Shown: positions 1 to 5,680 of the stretch, piece by piece | How positions within the stretch are numbered: the first letter of the stretch is position 1 | Layout: each line of letters begins with the position of its first letter | Assembly: GCA_028684915.1 (NCBI GenBank) | Contig: JAQUEZ010000201.1 | Location: 1-11,105 of the forward strand | Source: Desulfobulbus sp. | Lineage (GTDB): Bacteria > Desulfobacterota > Desulfobulbia > Desulfobulbales > Desulfobulbaceae | Direction: 5' to 3' | Length of the DNA stretch: 11,105 bases | Translations under genes and position numbers: made by a program | The notes under the pieces: generated by a model | Database searches by the model: none | The model's input: only the letters and a program-made list of their open reading frames with translations | Told to the model about the DNA's origin: nothing

Positions 1-105
1 CATTTTTTCAGCGCCTAAATTCCAATAACGAATTTTTCCGTGGCGATCAGCAATAAGAATAGCTTCCTGGCTATTCTCTATCAACTGCAATAAATGTCTA
101 TCCAT
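1..105 (-). CDS. PAS-domain protein, N-terminal fragment (runs off left edge)
   Basis: Thirty-five codons from an ATG at 105-103 are open to the window edge. The reading begins MDRHLLQLIENSQEAIL and continues IADRHGKIRYWN, which is the typical opening of a PAS fold: an amphipathic helix, then a strand with D-x-x-G-x-I-x-x-W-N. A GGAGG ribosome-binding site lies 5 nt upstream. It reads in the same direction as the ferredoxin and hcp copy 1, so it may be the distal gene of that transcription unit. PAS modules sense redox state, ligands or gases in front of kinase, cyclase or transcription-activator domains. What follows here lies outside the window, so the output is unknown. A sensor for the nitrosative-stress genes is possible but is inference only. 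Confidence 0.75.
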   Translation of the reverse strand, partial: MDRHLLQLIENSQEAILIADRHGKIRYWNLGAEKM

Positions 106-208
106 TGCTTCCTCCATAGGTTGCCAAAAAAAATCAACCTGATGTTGTAAACTGTTCAAACACAGAGGAAATTAACAATACTTTGATTGCCAGAGCCTGG
201 ATGCAATA

Positions 209-403
209 TTATTTGTCATTATTACTGATACACTCGGCAGGACATGCCGCCATTGCTTCCTCGATACAGTCTTGATCTCCTCCTTCCGGCATTATGACAT
301 ATGCTTTACTTTCATCATTATTAAAGGCAAAAATTTCCGGACACATTTCAACACAAGTCTCGCAACCAATACATTCATTCTGATCAATCTCAACCTGTTT
401 CAT
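209..403 (-). CDS. 4Fe-4S single-cluster ferredoxin, Desulfovibrio FdII-like
   Basis: This is a small acidic ferredoxin, a soluble low-potential electron carrier. An ATG at 409 is also in frame, but the AAGGAG site sits only 2 nt from it and 8 nt from the ATG at 403, so 403 (64 residues) is the better start. Cysteines in the 64-residue numbering are 11, 14, 17 and 54 (C-x2-C-x2-C ... C-P), the ligand set of one [4Fe-4S] cluster. Two more, C21 and C46, occupy positions equivalent to the disulfide pair of Desulfovibrio gigas ferredoxin II. A second cluster would need more correctly spaced cysteines, and those are absent. C58 is extra. The gene lies 138 nt beyond hcp copy 1 in the same direction and about 30 nt beyond a terminator hairpin, so it probably depends on read-through. 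It is a plausible electron donor to Hcp, by analogy with other anaerobes where no Hcr reductase is present. Confidence 0.9.
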   Translation of the reverse strand: MKQVEIDQNECIGCETCVEMCPEIFAFNNDESKAYVIMPEGGDQDCIEEAMAACPAECISNNDK

Positions 404-433
404 AACCATCTCTCCTTGATGAAGAATTAAGAT

Positions 434-478
434 AAAAAGGCCGGTTTCTTCGAGTCTTCTAAATCAAATAAAACCGGC
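434..478 (-). terminator. Intrinsic terminator between hcp copy 1 and ferredoxin
   Basis: On the minus strand GCCGGTTT (plus-strand 478-471) pairs with AAACCGGC (447-440), an 8-bp perfect stem with a 23-nt loop. It is followed by CC and a run of five T residues (438-434). This is the layout of a rho-independent terminator for transcripts coming from hcp copy 1. The long loop suggests incomplete efficiency, which fits the ferredoxin start lying only 30 nt further on with no room for a clear promoter. Confidence 0.7.
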
Positions 479-489
479 TACGGAAACTG

Positions 490-518
490 CCTGTTCACCT
501 GGAGACAAGGTGAACAGG
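490..518. repeat. Perfect 11-bp hairpin downstream of hcp copy 1
   Basis: CCTGTTCACCT (490-500) and AGGTGAACAGG (508-518) form an 11-bp perfect inverted repeat around a 7-nt loop, 23 nt past the hcp stop codon. Read on the minus strand it has no T run directly after it. It may protect the hcp mRNA 3' end, act with the following hairpin as a tandem terminator, or be a protein-binding palindrome. Read on the plus strand a T6 run begins at 523, so it could also stop antisense transcription. Confidence 0.6.
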
Positions 519-541
519 ATGATTTTTTACTGTAAAAAGGG

Positions 542-2170
542 TTATCCCAGGATCGCTTTTAAATCCGCCTCCGGGGTATCTATTGGTTTAATATCGAAGG
601 TGCTGACAAGAAAATTAAGCACATCCGGGGAGATAAAAGCCGGAAGCGAAGGTCCTAAGCGTATGTCCTTTATACCAAGGAAAAGCAGGGTGAGCAGTAT
701 GGCCACGGCTTTCTGCTCATACCAGGAAAGAACAAGCGACAAGGGGAGATCATTGACTCCGCACTCAAAGGCATTGGCCAGGGCAACAGCTATTTGAATT
801 GCCGAATAGGCATCATTGCATTGACCAACATCCAACAGGCGGGGAATGCCGCCAATATCGCCCAGATCTTTATCAAAAAAGCGGAATTTTCCACAGGCTA
901 AGGTCAAAACGACGCAATCGTTGGGTACCTGTTCGACAAATTTGGTGAAATAGTCCCGGCCTGGTTTGGCACCATCACATCCTCCGACCAGAAAAAAGTG
1001 ACGAATCGCCTTTGATTTGACGGCTTCTATGACTTTATCGGCGACACCAAGCACACTTTTGCGGCCAAAACCGACCAGGACCTGACCGTTATCAATATCA
1101 TCAGTAAACCCTGACATACTCAATGCCATTTCGACAACCTGAGCATAGTCTTTGTTGGTGATGTGCTTCACCCCTGGCCAGCCCACAAGACCGTTTGTGA
1201 AGACTCTATCTTTGTAGTCGTCACGCGGCTTCTGGATGCAGTTTGTCGTAAAGAGAATAGGGCCGGGAAAGTTAGGAAACTCTTTTTGTTGATTCTGCCA
1301 GGCGGTTCCGTAGTGGCCATATAAATGCGGGTATTTCTTCAATTCGGGATAGCCATGGCAGGGCAGCATCTCACCATGGGTGTAAATGTCGATTCCTTTG
1401 CCCTCAGTTTGTTGCAAGAGGAGTTCAAGGTCGTGCAGATCGTGGCCGGTAATGAGAATGCATTTGTTTTTACGGTGGCCGAGGGGAACAGGAGTGGGGA
1501 CAGGATGACCATAGGTTCCCGTGTTGCCTGCATCCAATAACTCCATAGCCCGCAAATTGATCTCCCCTGCCTGCAGTACCATGGCTACTCCGGCGTCCAT
1601 GGACAAATCAGCAGAGAGCAACATGACCAGGGCCTCATAGCAAAAGGCGGGGATCGATGGATCTGTCTGACCAAGGATTGCAGCATGGTCAGCATAGGCT
1701 CCAATGCCTTTCAAGCCAAAAAGCACCGTCTGTTTTAACGACCGAATGTTGCTGTCCCCATCCAGGCTATTGAGAAAGTCCAGAGCCTTGCCCCGAGCCG
1801 CCAAATCGGCAACTGATCCTGTTGGAATGAAAGAAGCTGGTGGCTCTTTAAAATCGACCTTTCCTCCAGCGGCTGCGACCTTGGTTTTCATTGCCTCGCG
1901 AAGCTCAACGGATCGGTTGATCAACGCAACAAAGCGCTCAGGATCAAAATCAACATTGGTTAAGGTGGAGAATATTGCTTCCAATATAAAAAGATCCGTG
2001 GCTTCGTCGATTATGGAGAGTTTACGTCCCTCCAAAGCGTACAAAGACAACCCTTGCAGAGAATAGATCAGAAGATCTTGGAGGTCTGCCACCTCCTCAT
2101 TTTTGCCACAAACGCCAACAACAGTACAACCGATACCCTTCGCCGTCTGTTCACATTGATTGCAAAACAT
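542..2170 (-). CDS. hcp: Hybrid cluster protein / hydroxylamine reductase, copy 1 (class I Hcp)
   Basis: Hcp is a cytoplasmic Fe-S enzyme that reduces hydroxylamine in vitro and is credited with NO reduction or nitrosative-stress protection in vivo. The 542 residues match the usual class I length of about 540-555. The N-terminal cysteines C3, C6, C15 and C21 (C-x2-C-x8-C-x5-C) are the class I proximal-cluster pattern of strict anaerobes. All hybrid-cluster ligands expected from the Desulfovibrio vulgaris structure are visible: H243 (TGHDLHD), E267 (THGEMLPC), C311 (TTNCIQKP), C398 (GGCDGAKPGR), C426 (LACGKF), C451 (VGQCNDA), and E485 with K487 (WYEQKAV). An AGGAGG site lies 6 nt before the ATG. 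No Hcr-type reductase is adjacent; the ferredoxin downstream is the likely donor. Upstream, two perfect TATAAT hexamers sit on the minus strand (2226-2221 and 2245-2240) without good -35 boxes. This suggests activator-dependent transcription. The gene is paralogous to the plus-strand hcp at 5681. Confidence 0.97.
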   Translation of the reverse strand: MFCNQCEQTAKGIGCTVVGVCGKNEEVADLQDLLIYSLQGLSLYALEGRKLSIIDEATDLFILEAIFSTLTNVDFDPERFVALINRSVELREAMKTKVAAAGGKVDFKEPPASFIPTGSVADLAARGKALDFLNSLDGDSNIRSLKQTVLFGLKGIGAYADHAAILGQTDPSIPAFCYEALVMLLSADLSMDAGVAMVLQAGEINLRAMELLDAGNTGTYGHPVPTPVPLGHRKNKCILITGHDLHDLELLLQQTEGKGIDIYTHGEMLPCHGYPELKKYPHLYGHYGTAWQNQQKEFPNFPGPILFTTNCIQKPRDDYKDRVFTNGLVGWPGVKHITNKDYAQVVEMALSMSGFTDDIDNGQVLVGFGRKSVLGVADKVIEAVKSKAIRHFFLVGGCDGAKPGRDYFTKFVEQVPNDCVVLTLACGKFRFFDKDLGDIGGIPRLLDVGQCNDAYSAIQIAVALANAFECGVNDLPLSLVLSWYEQKAVAILLTLLFLGIKDIRLGPSLPAFISPDVLNFLVSTFDIKPIDTPEADLKAILG

Positions 2171-2553
2171 CCGTTTCCTCCTCGGTGAGTATTCGTTACG
2201 TCATGATTGGACTTTGGGCCATTATAGAACGATTCTTTTATTATAGGGCATTGCCTTGGCAGAACCAAAGGCAGATTTACCCAAAAAGAATTTTCAAAAA
2301 ACCTGAATGATTCTTCCTATTATTTGCCCAGAACACGGCATCTCGGTCCTCAATCATCCAGGAATAAACGTACAGTCGTTCTTCCTAATTTCTTTGATCT
2401 ACATCAATTTATTATCTGTGCGATCCGGTTATCTTGCTGCGGAGAGGTTCTCTCTTTCTTTTTCAGGGCGCAATCTTCGGTGTAGGGCAAAAATACATTT
2501 CGTCGACATAGGGCGATCCAGGCGAACAGGCGCATAGTTACGAGGAATACTTT
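2171..2553. promoter_or_regulatory. Divergent intergenic region, hcp copy 1 / amidotransferase
   Basis: I see no credible gene in these 383 bases. The stretch holds the hcp copy 1 ribosome-binding site and two TATAAT hexamers on the minus strand (plus positions 2221-2226 and 2240-2245). A partial inverted repeat, TGCCTTGG (2252-2259) with CCAAAGGCA (2265-2273), has one bulged base. An FNR-type palindrome lies at 2394-2407. The remainder is AT-rich, consistent with a double promoter region. Confidence 0.55.
2394..2407 (+). promoter_or_regulatory. FNR/CRP-type palindrome TTGAT-CTAC-ATCAA
   Basis: TTGAT (2394-2398), CTAC, ATCAA (2403-2407) is an exact match to the E. coli FNR consensus TTGAT-N4-ATCAA. 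If it is centred at -41.5 (centre 2400.5), the start site would be 2442 and the -10 hexamer would fall on 2430-2435. That hexamer reads TATCTT, a fair match, giving class II activator geometry for the amidotransferase gene. It could also serve hcp copy 1 on the other strand, but no good -10 lies at the mirror position. In sulfate reducers an FNR-family regulator such as HcpR is the likely binder (inference). Confidence 0.65.
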
Positions 2554-3240
2554 ATGAAACTTCACTATTTGCAACACGTCCCTTTTGAGGGGCTGGGGAG
2601 TATCGAACATTGGGCCGTTTCTTCCGGCGTCCAGGTTTCGTGCACAAGGTTATATGCCGGTGACCGGCTTCCAGCCGTGGCCGATTTTGATTATCTCGTG
2701 GTCATGGGCGGCCCGATGAATATTTATGAGGAAGCCAAGTACCCTTGGCTGGCTCAGGAAAAAGAGTTTTTGCAGGAGGCTGTAGCCGCAAGCAAACCAA
2801 TCTTGGGAATCTGTCTTGGCGCTCAGCTGCTAGCCGATGTTTTAGGGGCGTCGGTTTATAAAAATACAGAAAAAGAAATCGGCTGGTTCCCCGTTAGCAT
2901 TGCCCAAGAGGTACCAGAGGAGATCCGCACCCTGTTTCCAGTCGATCTTCGGGTCATGCATTGGCATGGTGACACATTTGACCTGCCCAAAGGCAGCGTT
3001 TTACTGGCCCGGTCTCAAGCCTGCCCGCACCAGGGGTTTATGTATGAAAACAGGGTGATCGGCCTGCAGTTCCACCTGGAAACGACCAAGGACAGCCTCC
3101 AAAGCCTTATCGACCATTGTGCGGATGAAATCTTTGATGCTCCATTCATTCAGCAACCCGATGAGATGCGACACGATGAAAGCCGTTTCCCCGCAATCAA
3201 TTCGGTGATGAGCGGACTCCTCGATTACTGGACTCGATAA
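2554..3240 (+). CDS. Stand-alone class I glutamine amidotransferase-like protein
   Basis: This is a type 1 (triad) glutamine amidotransferase domain of 228 residues with no attached synthetase domain. The nucleophile elbow is G-I-C87-L-G-A-Q, and the His/Glu pair is Q-F-H174-L-E176. The MGGPMNIYE segment (residues 51-59) and the HWHGDTFDLP segment (136-145) are typical of the subfamily annotated as GMP-synthase glutaminase-like. Such domains hydrolyse glutamine or gamma-glutamyl bonds and usually pass ammonia to a partner, but no acceptor subunit is encoded here, so the substrate is unknown. A GAGGAA site lies 6 nt before the ATG. The gene is followed after 38 nt by the membrane Fe-S protein, probably as one operon, and is preceded by the FNR-type box. 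A link between ammonia handling and Hcp (whose product can be ammonia) is speculation. Confidence 0.9.
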   Translation: MKLHYLQHVPFEGLGSIEHWAVSSGVQVSCTRLYAGDRLPAVADFDYLVVMGGPMNIYEEAKYPWLAQEKEFLQEAVAASKPILGICLGAQLLADVLGASVYKNTEKEIGWFPVSIAQEVPEEIRTLFPVDLRVMHWHGDTFDLPKGSVLLARSQACPHQGFMYENRVIGLQFHLETTKDSLQSLIDHCADEIFDAPFIQQPDEMRHDESRFPAINSVMSGLLDYWTR

Positions 3241-3278
3241 CTTGACACGCCTGTCGCCTTTGTTCTTAGGAGCGAATC

Positions 3279-4286
3279 ATGCCTGCAAACGCATTCTTTC
3301 ATAAAAATATCAGTGGAATAAGAAGAACAGTCCAAGCATCTTTCGGGCTGTTCACCCTTTATATAGGATATCGATTTTTTCTCTTCTACCAATGGACCCT
3401 GGATCAGGGGCCGTATATTGCCAGACCTCCAGCAGTGGAAGGTTTTTTGCCGATCTCTGCCCTGCTGGGTCTCAAACGATTCATCCTCACCGCCGAGTTT
3501 GACCCTATTCATCCGGCTGGTTTAGTCATCTTCATGGCTGCATTAACAATTGCCTTCTTGGCCCGGAAGGGGTTTTGCGGCTGGATTTGCCCGGTAGGCT
3601 TTCTGAGCCATCAAGTTCAATGGATAGGGGCAAAATTCAAGATCCTCCGGAAGGTCCCTGTTTGGTTGGCTCTTCTTCTCAGCAGTATCAAATATTTGTT
3701 CCTCGGATTTTTCCTCTACATCATCTGCTGGAAGATGGATGTGGCCGCAATCTCATCCTTTTTGCAAACCCCCTATAATCTTGCGGCAGACGCCAAGATG
3801 CTCCAGTTTTTTCTTTCCCCATCGCATCTGACCTTGGCCATCCTGATCTCTCTGGTCGTTCTATCTTTTATAGTTGCCAACTTCTGGTGTCGATTTCTCT
3901 GTCCCTATGGAGCCCTGCTTGGATTGCTCGCCTTGGTGAGCCCGCTGCAGGTCAACCGTGACAGCAAGACATGCATTGACTGCCGGAAATGTGATGCCCG
4001 GTGTCCAGGCGGCATCAAGGTTAGCCAGAAACATACCGTCCGGTCCCCTGAATGTATCGGTTGCCTTGAATGTATTGCCACCTGCCCTCAGAAGGAGTGC
4101 CTCACTCTGCAAGGGGCGGGCAGAAAGGTCGGGTCTTGGCTCCTTCCTCTCTTGACCGTGATTTTTTTTCTCGGTTTTTGGATTGGAGCCAATTTCAGTG
4201 GTCATTGGCAAAGCACGATCTCTCCCGCGACGTTCAAGCAGATGTATCAGGTGGCTGAAAAAATCAGTCACCCGACAACGTACTGA
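3279..4286 (+). CDS. NapH/NosR-like polytopic membrane protein with two [4Fe-4S] clusters
   Basis: This is an integral membrane electron-transfer protein of 335 residues. Hydrophobic segments lie at about 20-38, 80-97, 127-150, 184-203 and 286-305. Two C-x3-C-P motifs (C100/C104 and C204/C208) sit at the ends of membrane segments, as in NapH and the C-terminal part of NosR. They are followed by two ferredoxin motifs: C232-x2-C235-x2-C238-x3-C242-P and C259-x2-C262-x2-C265-x3-C269-P. Proteins of this type move electrons between the quinone pool and Fe-S or periplasmic partners. No periplasmic nitrate or nitrous oxide reductase is nearby, so the partner is not evident. A TAGGAG site lies 7 nt before the ATG. 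It probably shares a transcript with the amidotransferase. It may supply membrane-derived electrons to the ferredoxin/Hcp system (inference). Confidence 0.88.
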   Translation: MPANAFFHKNISGIRRTVQASFGLFTLYIGYRFFLFYQWTLDQGPYIARPPAVEGFLPISALLGLKRFILTAEFDPIHPAGLVIFMAALTIAFLARKGFCGWICPVGFLSHQVQWIGAKFKILRKVPVWLALLLSSIKYLFLGFFLYIICWKMDVAAISSFLQTPYNLAADAKMLQFFLSPSHLTLAILISLVVLSFIVANFWCRFLCPYGALLGLLALVSPLQVNRDSKTCIDCRKCDARCPGGIKVSQKHTVRSPECIGCLECIATCPQKECLTLQGAGRKVGSWLLPLLTVIFFLGFWIGANFSGHWQSTISPATFKQMYQVAEKISHPTTY

Positions 4287-4301
4287 TAATCGATACTACT
4301 C

Positions 4302-4330
4302 TTGACACTACCATAGTCCGCGCTTAATGT
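4302..4330 (+). promoter_or_regulatory. Predicted promoter of the TetR-family gene
   Basis: TTGACA (4302-4307), a perfect -35, is followed after 17 nt by TAATGT (4325-4330), a weak -10. The -10 overlaps the palindrome at 4327-4346, so a repressor bound there would block initiation. Confidence 0.5.
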
Positions 4331-4346
4331 GAAAATAAATTCACAT
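4327..4346. promoter_or_regulatory. Palindromic operator 1 (ATGTGAA-N6-TTCACAT)
   Basis: ATGTGAA (4327-4333) and TTCACAT (4340-4346) are perfect 7-bp half-sites separated by AATAAA. The site ends 11 nt before the TetR-family start codon and overlaps the predicted -10. An identical pair of half-sites with the same spacing lies just downstream of that gene at 5036-5055. This is the usual arrangement for an autoregulated TetR-family repressor. Confidence 0.75.
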
Positions 4347-4357
4347 GGAATGCTGCG

Positions 4358-4957
4358 ATGACCACAGAAAAAGTTGCCACTGACATACGAAAAGAGCAGA
4401 TCGTCGAAGCTGCTCTCCACATTTTGAGCGATACCGAGGTCAAAAAATTCAAGATCAGCGAGATTGCCGCCCATCTTGGCCTGGCTCCCTCAGCGCTTTA
4501 TCGGCACTTCAAGAACAAAGACGCGATTCTCGGGGCGATCCTCGAACACATACGGGAGAAGATGTATAAAAATGTGGAGATTGTCCGGCAAAATAAAGAA
4601 AATGCCATAGACCGTCTTCGTGAATTACTCCGCTTGCATGAGGGCCTGATTTGTCAGCACCAGGGAATTCCTCGCATCGTTTTTTCCGACGAATTGTGGG
4701 GTCAGGAAAGAATCAGACGTCAAAGGATGTATCTTATTATCCGTGGTTATTTGCTTGAGTTGGAAGCAATAGTTCGTGAGGGACAGAAAAAGGGCGAGAT
4801 TCGTTCTGATCTGGAACCAGCTGCTGTAGCACGGATGTTTTTTGGCATTGTGCAACCAGCAGCCCTCCTTTGGCATATGAGTGAGGGAGATTTTGATGTC
4901 AAAGGCCATTTTATCGCGGCCTGGCCACTTTTTCACCTCATGTTGGTCGCAGAGTAA
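4358..4957 (+). CDS. TetR/AcrR-family transcriptional regulator
   Basis: This is a 199-residue regulator. The N-terminal DNA-binding domain has a clear helix-turn-helix at residues 33-52 (ISEIAAHLGLAPSALYRHF) followed by KNKDAIL, the hallmark of the family. The C-terminal ligand/dimerisation half, rich in hydrophobic residues, gives no clue to the effector. The gene is flanked by two identical palindromes, one over its own promoter and one upstream of the cupin. It therefore probably represses itself and controls the cupin, and perhaps hcp copy 2 by read-through. TetR-type control of an hcp region is unexpected, because these genes are usually described under FNR/HcpR or NO-responsive control. 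The signal could be a nitrosated or small organic molecule, but nothing in the sequence shows it. Confidence 0.93.
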   Translation: MTTEKVATDIRKEQIVEAALHILSDTEVKKFKISEIAAHLGLAPSALYRHFKNKDAILGAILEHIREKMYKNVEIVRQNKENAIDRLRELLRLHEGLICQHQGIPRIVFSDELWGQERIRRQRMYLIIRGYLLELEAIVREGQKKGEIRSDLEPAAVARMFFGIVQPAALLWHMSEGDFDVKGHFIAAWPLFHLMLVAE

Positions 4958-5035
4958 TCAGGTATGCGCCTCAGTTCATTCATCTGATCACACGTTTCTG
5001 CATTAACTTTGCGAGGTTGTTTTTTTAGACCTCTT

Positions 5036-5055
5036 ATGTGAATTAATTTTCACAT
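5036..5055. promoter_or_regulatory. Palindromic operator 2 (ATGTGAA-N6-TTCACAT) upstream of cupin
   Basis: ATGTGAA (5036-5042), spacer TTAATT, TTCACAT (5049-5055). The symmetry extends two bases each side (TTATGTGAA / TTCACATAA), so it is stronger than operator 1. It lies 168 nt before the cupin start. No clean -35/-10 pair is visible. The leader between site and gene contains two small hairpins: GGCAAC 5082-5087 with GTTGCC 5099-5104, and GAGAAC 5179-5184 with GTTCTC 5188-5193. Confidence 0.75.
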
Positions 5056-5223
5056 AATTACCACTAACAACCCCTGGAGTGGGCAACTTGATTGATGCGT
5101 TGCCGTCATCACCGTGCAATCGAGTTACCCGCAGAACAACACGCCAAACCAGAAAAGTGACAAACATAGTATCGGGATGAGAACGAGGTTCTCCTGTCCC
5201 CAATTCCTCAAAGAGGTGTTCTC

Positions 5224-5541
5224 ATGAAGAAAATGAGCCTGAACGACACAAGAGTATTTGAACAAGGAATGACGCGGTTTTTTCTCGTTGAAGACTCGCC
5301 GTATTTCAAAATTATCAACTTCAACCTCTCGGCAGGTCATACCTTTCCGGTGCACTCGCATGACCTCGACGGTCAACTCTCAATTCTTGTTGTCGAGGGG
5401 GACGGCTTTTTTCTCGGCAAAGATGGAACGGAAATGCCCGCTACAACGGGAGACATTCTCATTTCTGAAATACGGGAACCCCATGGCGTACGCGCAGGAA
5501 GCGACATGCGCATTGTGGTGACCATCGCCCCGCCAATCTAA
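5224..5541 (+). CDS. Small single-domain cupin
   Basis: This is a 105-residue beta-barrel cupin. The metal-binding motif 1 reads G38-x5-H44-S-H46-x4-Q51, ending VVEGDG. Motif 2 reads G76-D ... P86-H87-G. Three histidines are present, but the usual glutamate ligand is replaced by Q51, so the site is 3-His or 3-His/Gln. Function cannot be assigned; such proteins range from dioxygenases and isomerases to ligand sensors. An AGAGG site lies 7 nt before the ATG. It stands between the TetR-family gene, whose operator lies ahead of it, and hcp copy 2, which starts 139 nt downstream behind its own FNR-type site. A metal-dependent sensor or detoxification role under TetR control is inference. Confidence 0.88.
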   Translation: MKKMSLNDTRVFEQGMTRFFLVEDSPYFKIINFNLSAGHTFPVHSHDLDGQLSILVVEGDGFFLGKDGTEMPATTGDILISEIREPHGVRAGSDMRIVVTIAPPI

Positions 5542-5564
5542 TCTTTTGGGGTTATTTCGAGGAA

Positions 5565-5580
5565 ATTGACCTACGTCAAT
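5565..5580 (+). promoter_or_regulatory. CRP/FNR-type (HcpR-like) palindrome ATTGAC-CTAC-GTCAAT
   Basis: ATTGAC (5565-5570), CTAC, GTCAAT (5575-5580) is a perfect palindrome with 6-bp halves. Its centre is 5572.5. Assuming class II spacing (-41.5), the start site is 5614 and the -10 falls exactly on CAATAT (5602-5607), a 4/6 match. This leaves a 67-nt leader ahead of hcp copy 2. A TTGAC-N4-GTCAA core has the architecture I recall for sites of the Crp/Fnr-family regulator HcpR in sulfate reducers. The spacer CTAC is identical to that of the site at 2394-2407. Confidence 0.7.
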
Positions 5581-5680
5581 GCCGATAACCTGGCAAAGGG
5601 GCAATATGAACGCCAGATGAACACAATCGAGCAAATAAAAAAGTCATTTTAACAATATTCCGAACGCAAGGAGAAACGCT

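Noticed and set aside
1339..1540. Overlapping short frames on both strands inside hcp copy 1
   Set aside because: They lie wholly within the hcp coding region and have no ribosome-binding site or recognisable protein features.
2307..2537. A 76-codon plus-strand frame in the divergent intergenic region
   Set aside because: It has no ribosome-binding site, low-complexity unprotein-like sequence, and spans the predicted FNR box and promoter.
5003..5203. A minus-strand 66-codon frame in the TetR-cupin intergenic region
   Set aside because: It crosses operator 2 and the cupin leader, has no ribosome-binding site and no protein-like features.
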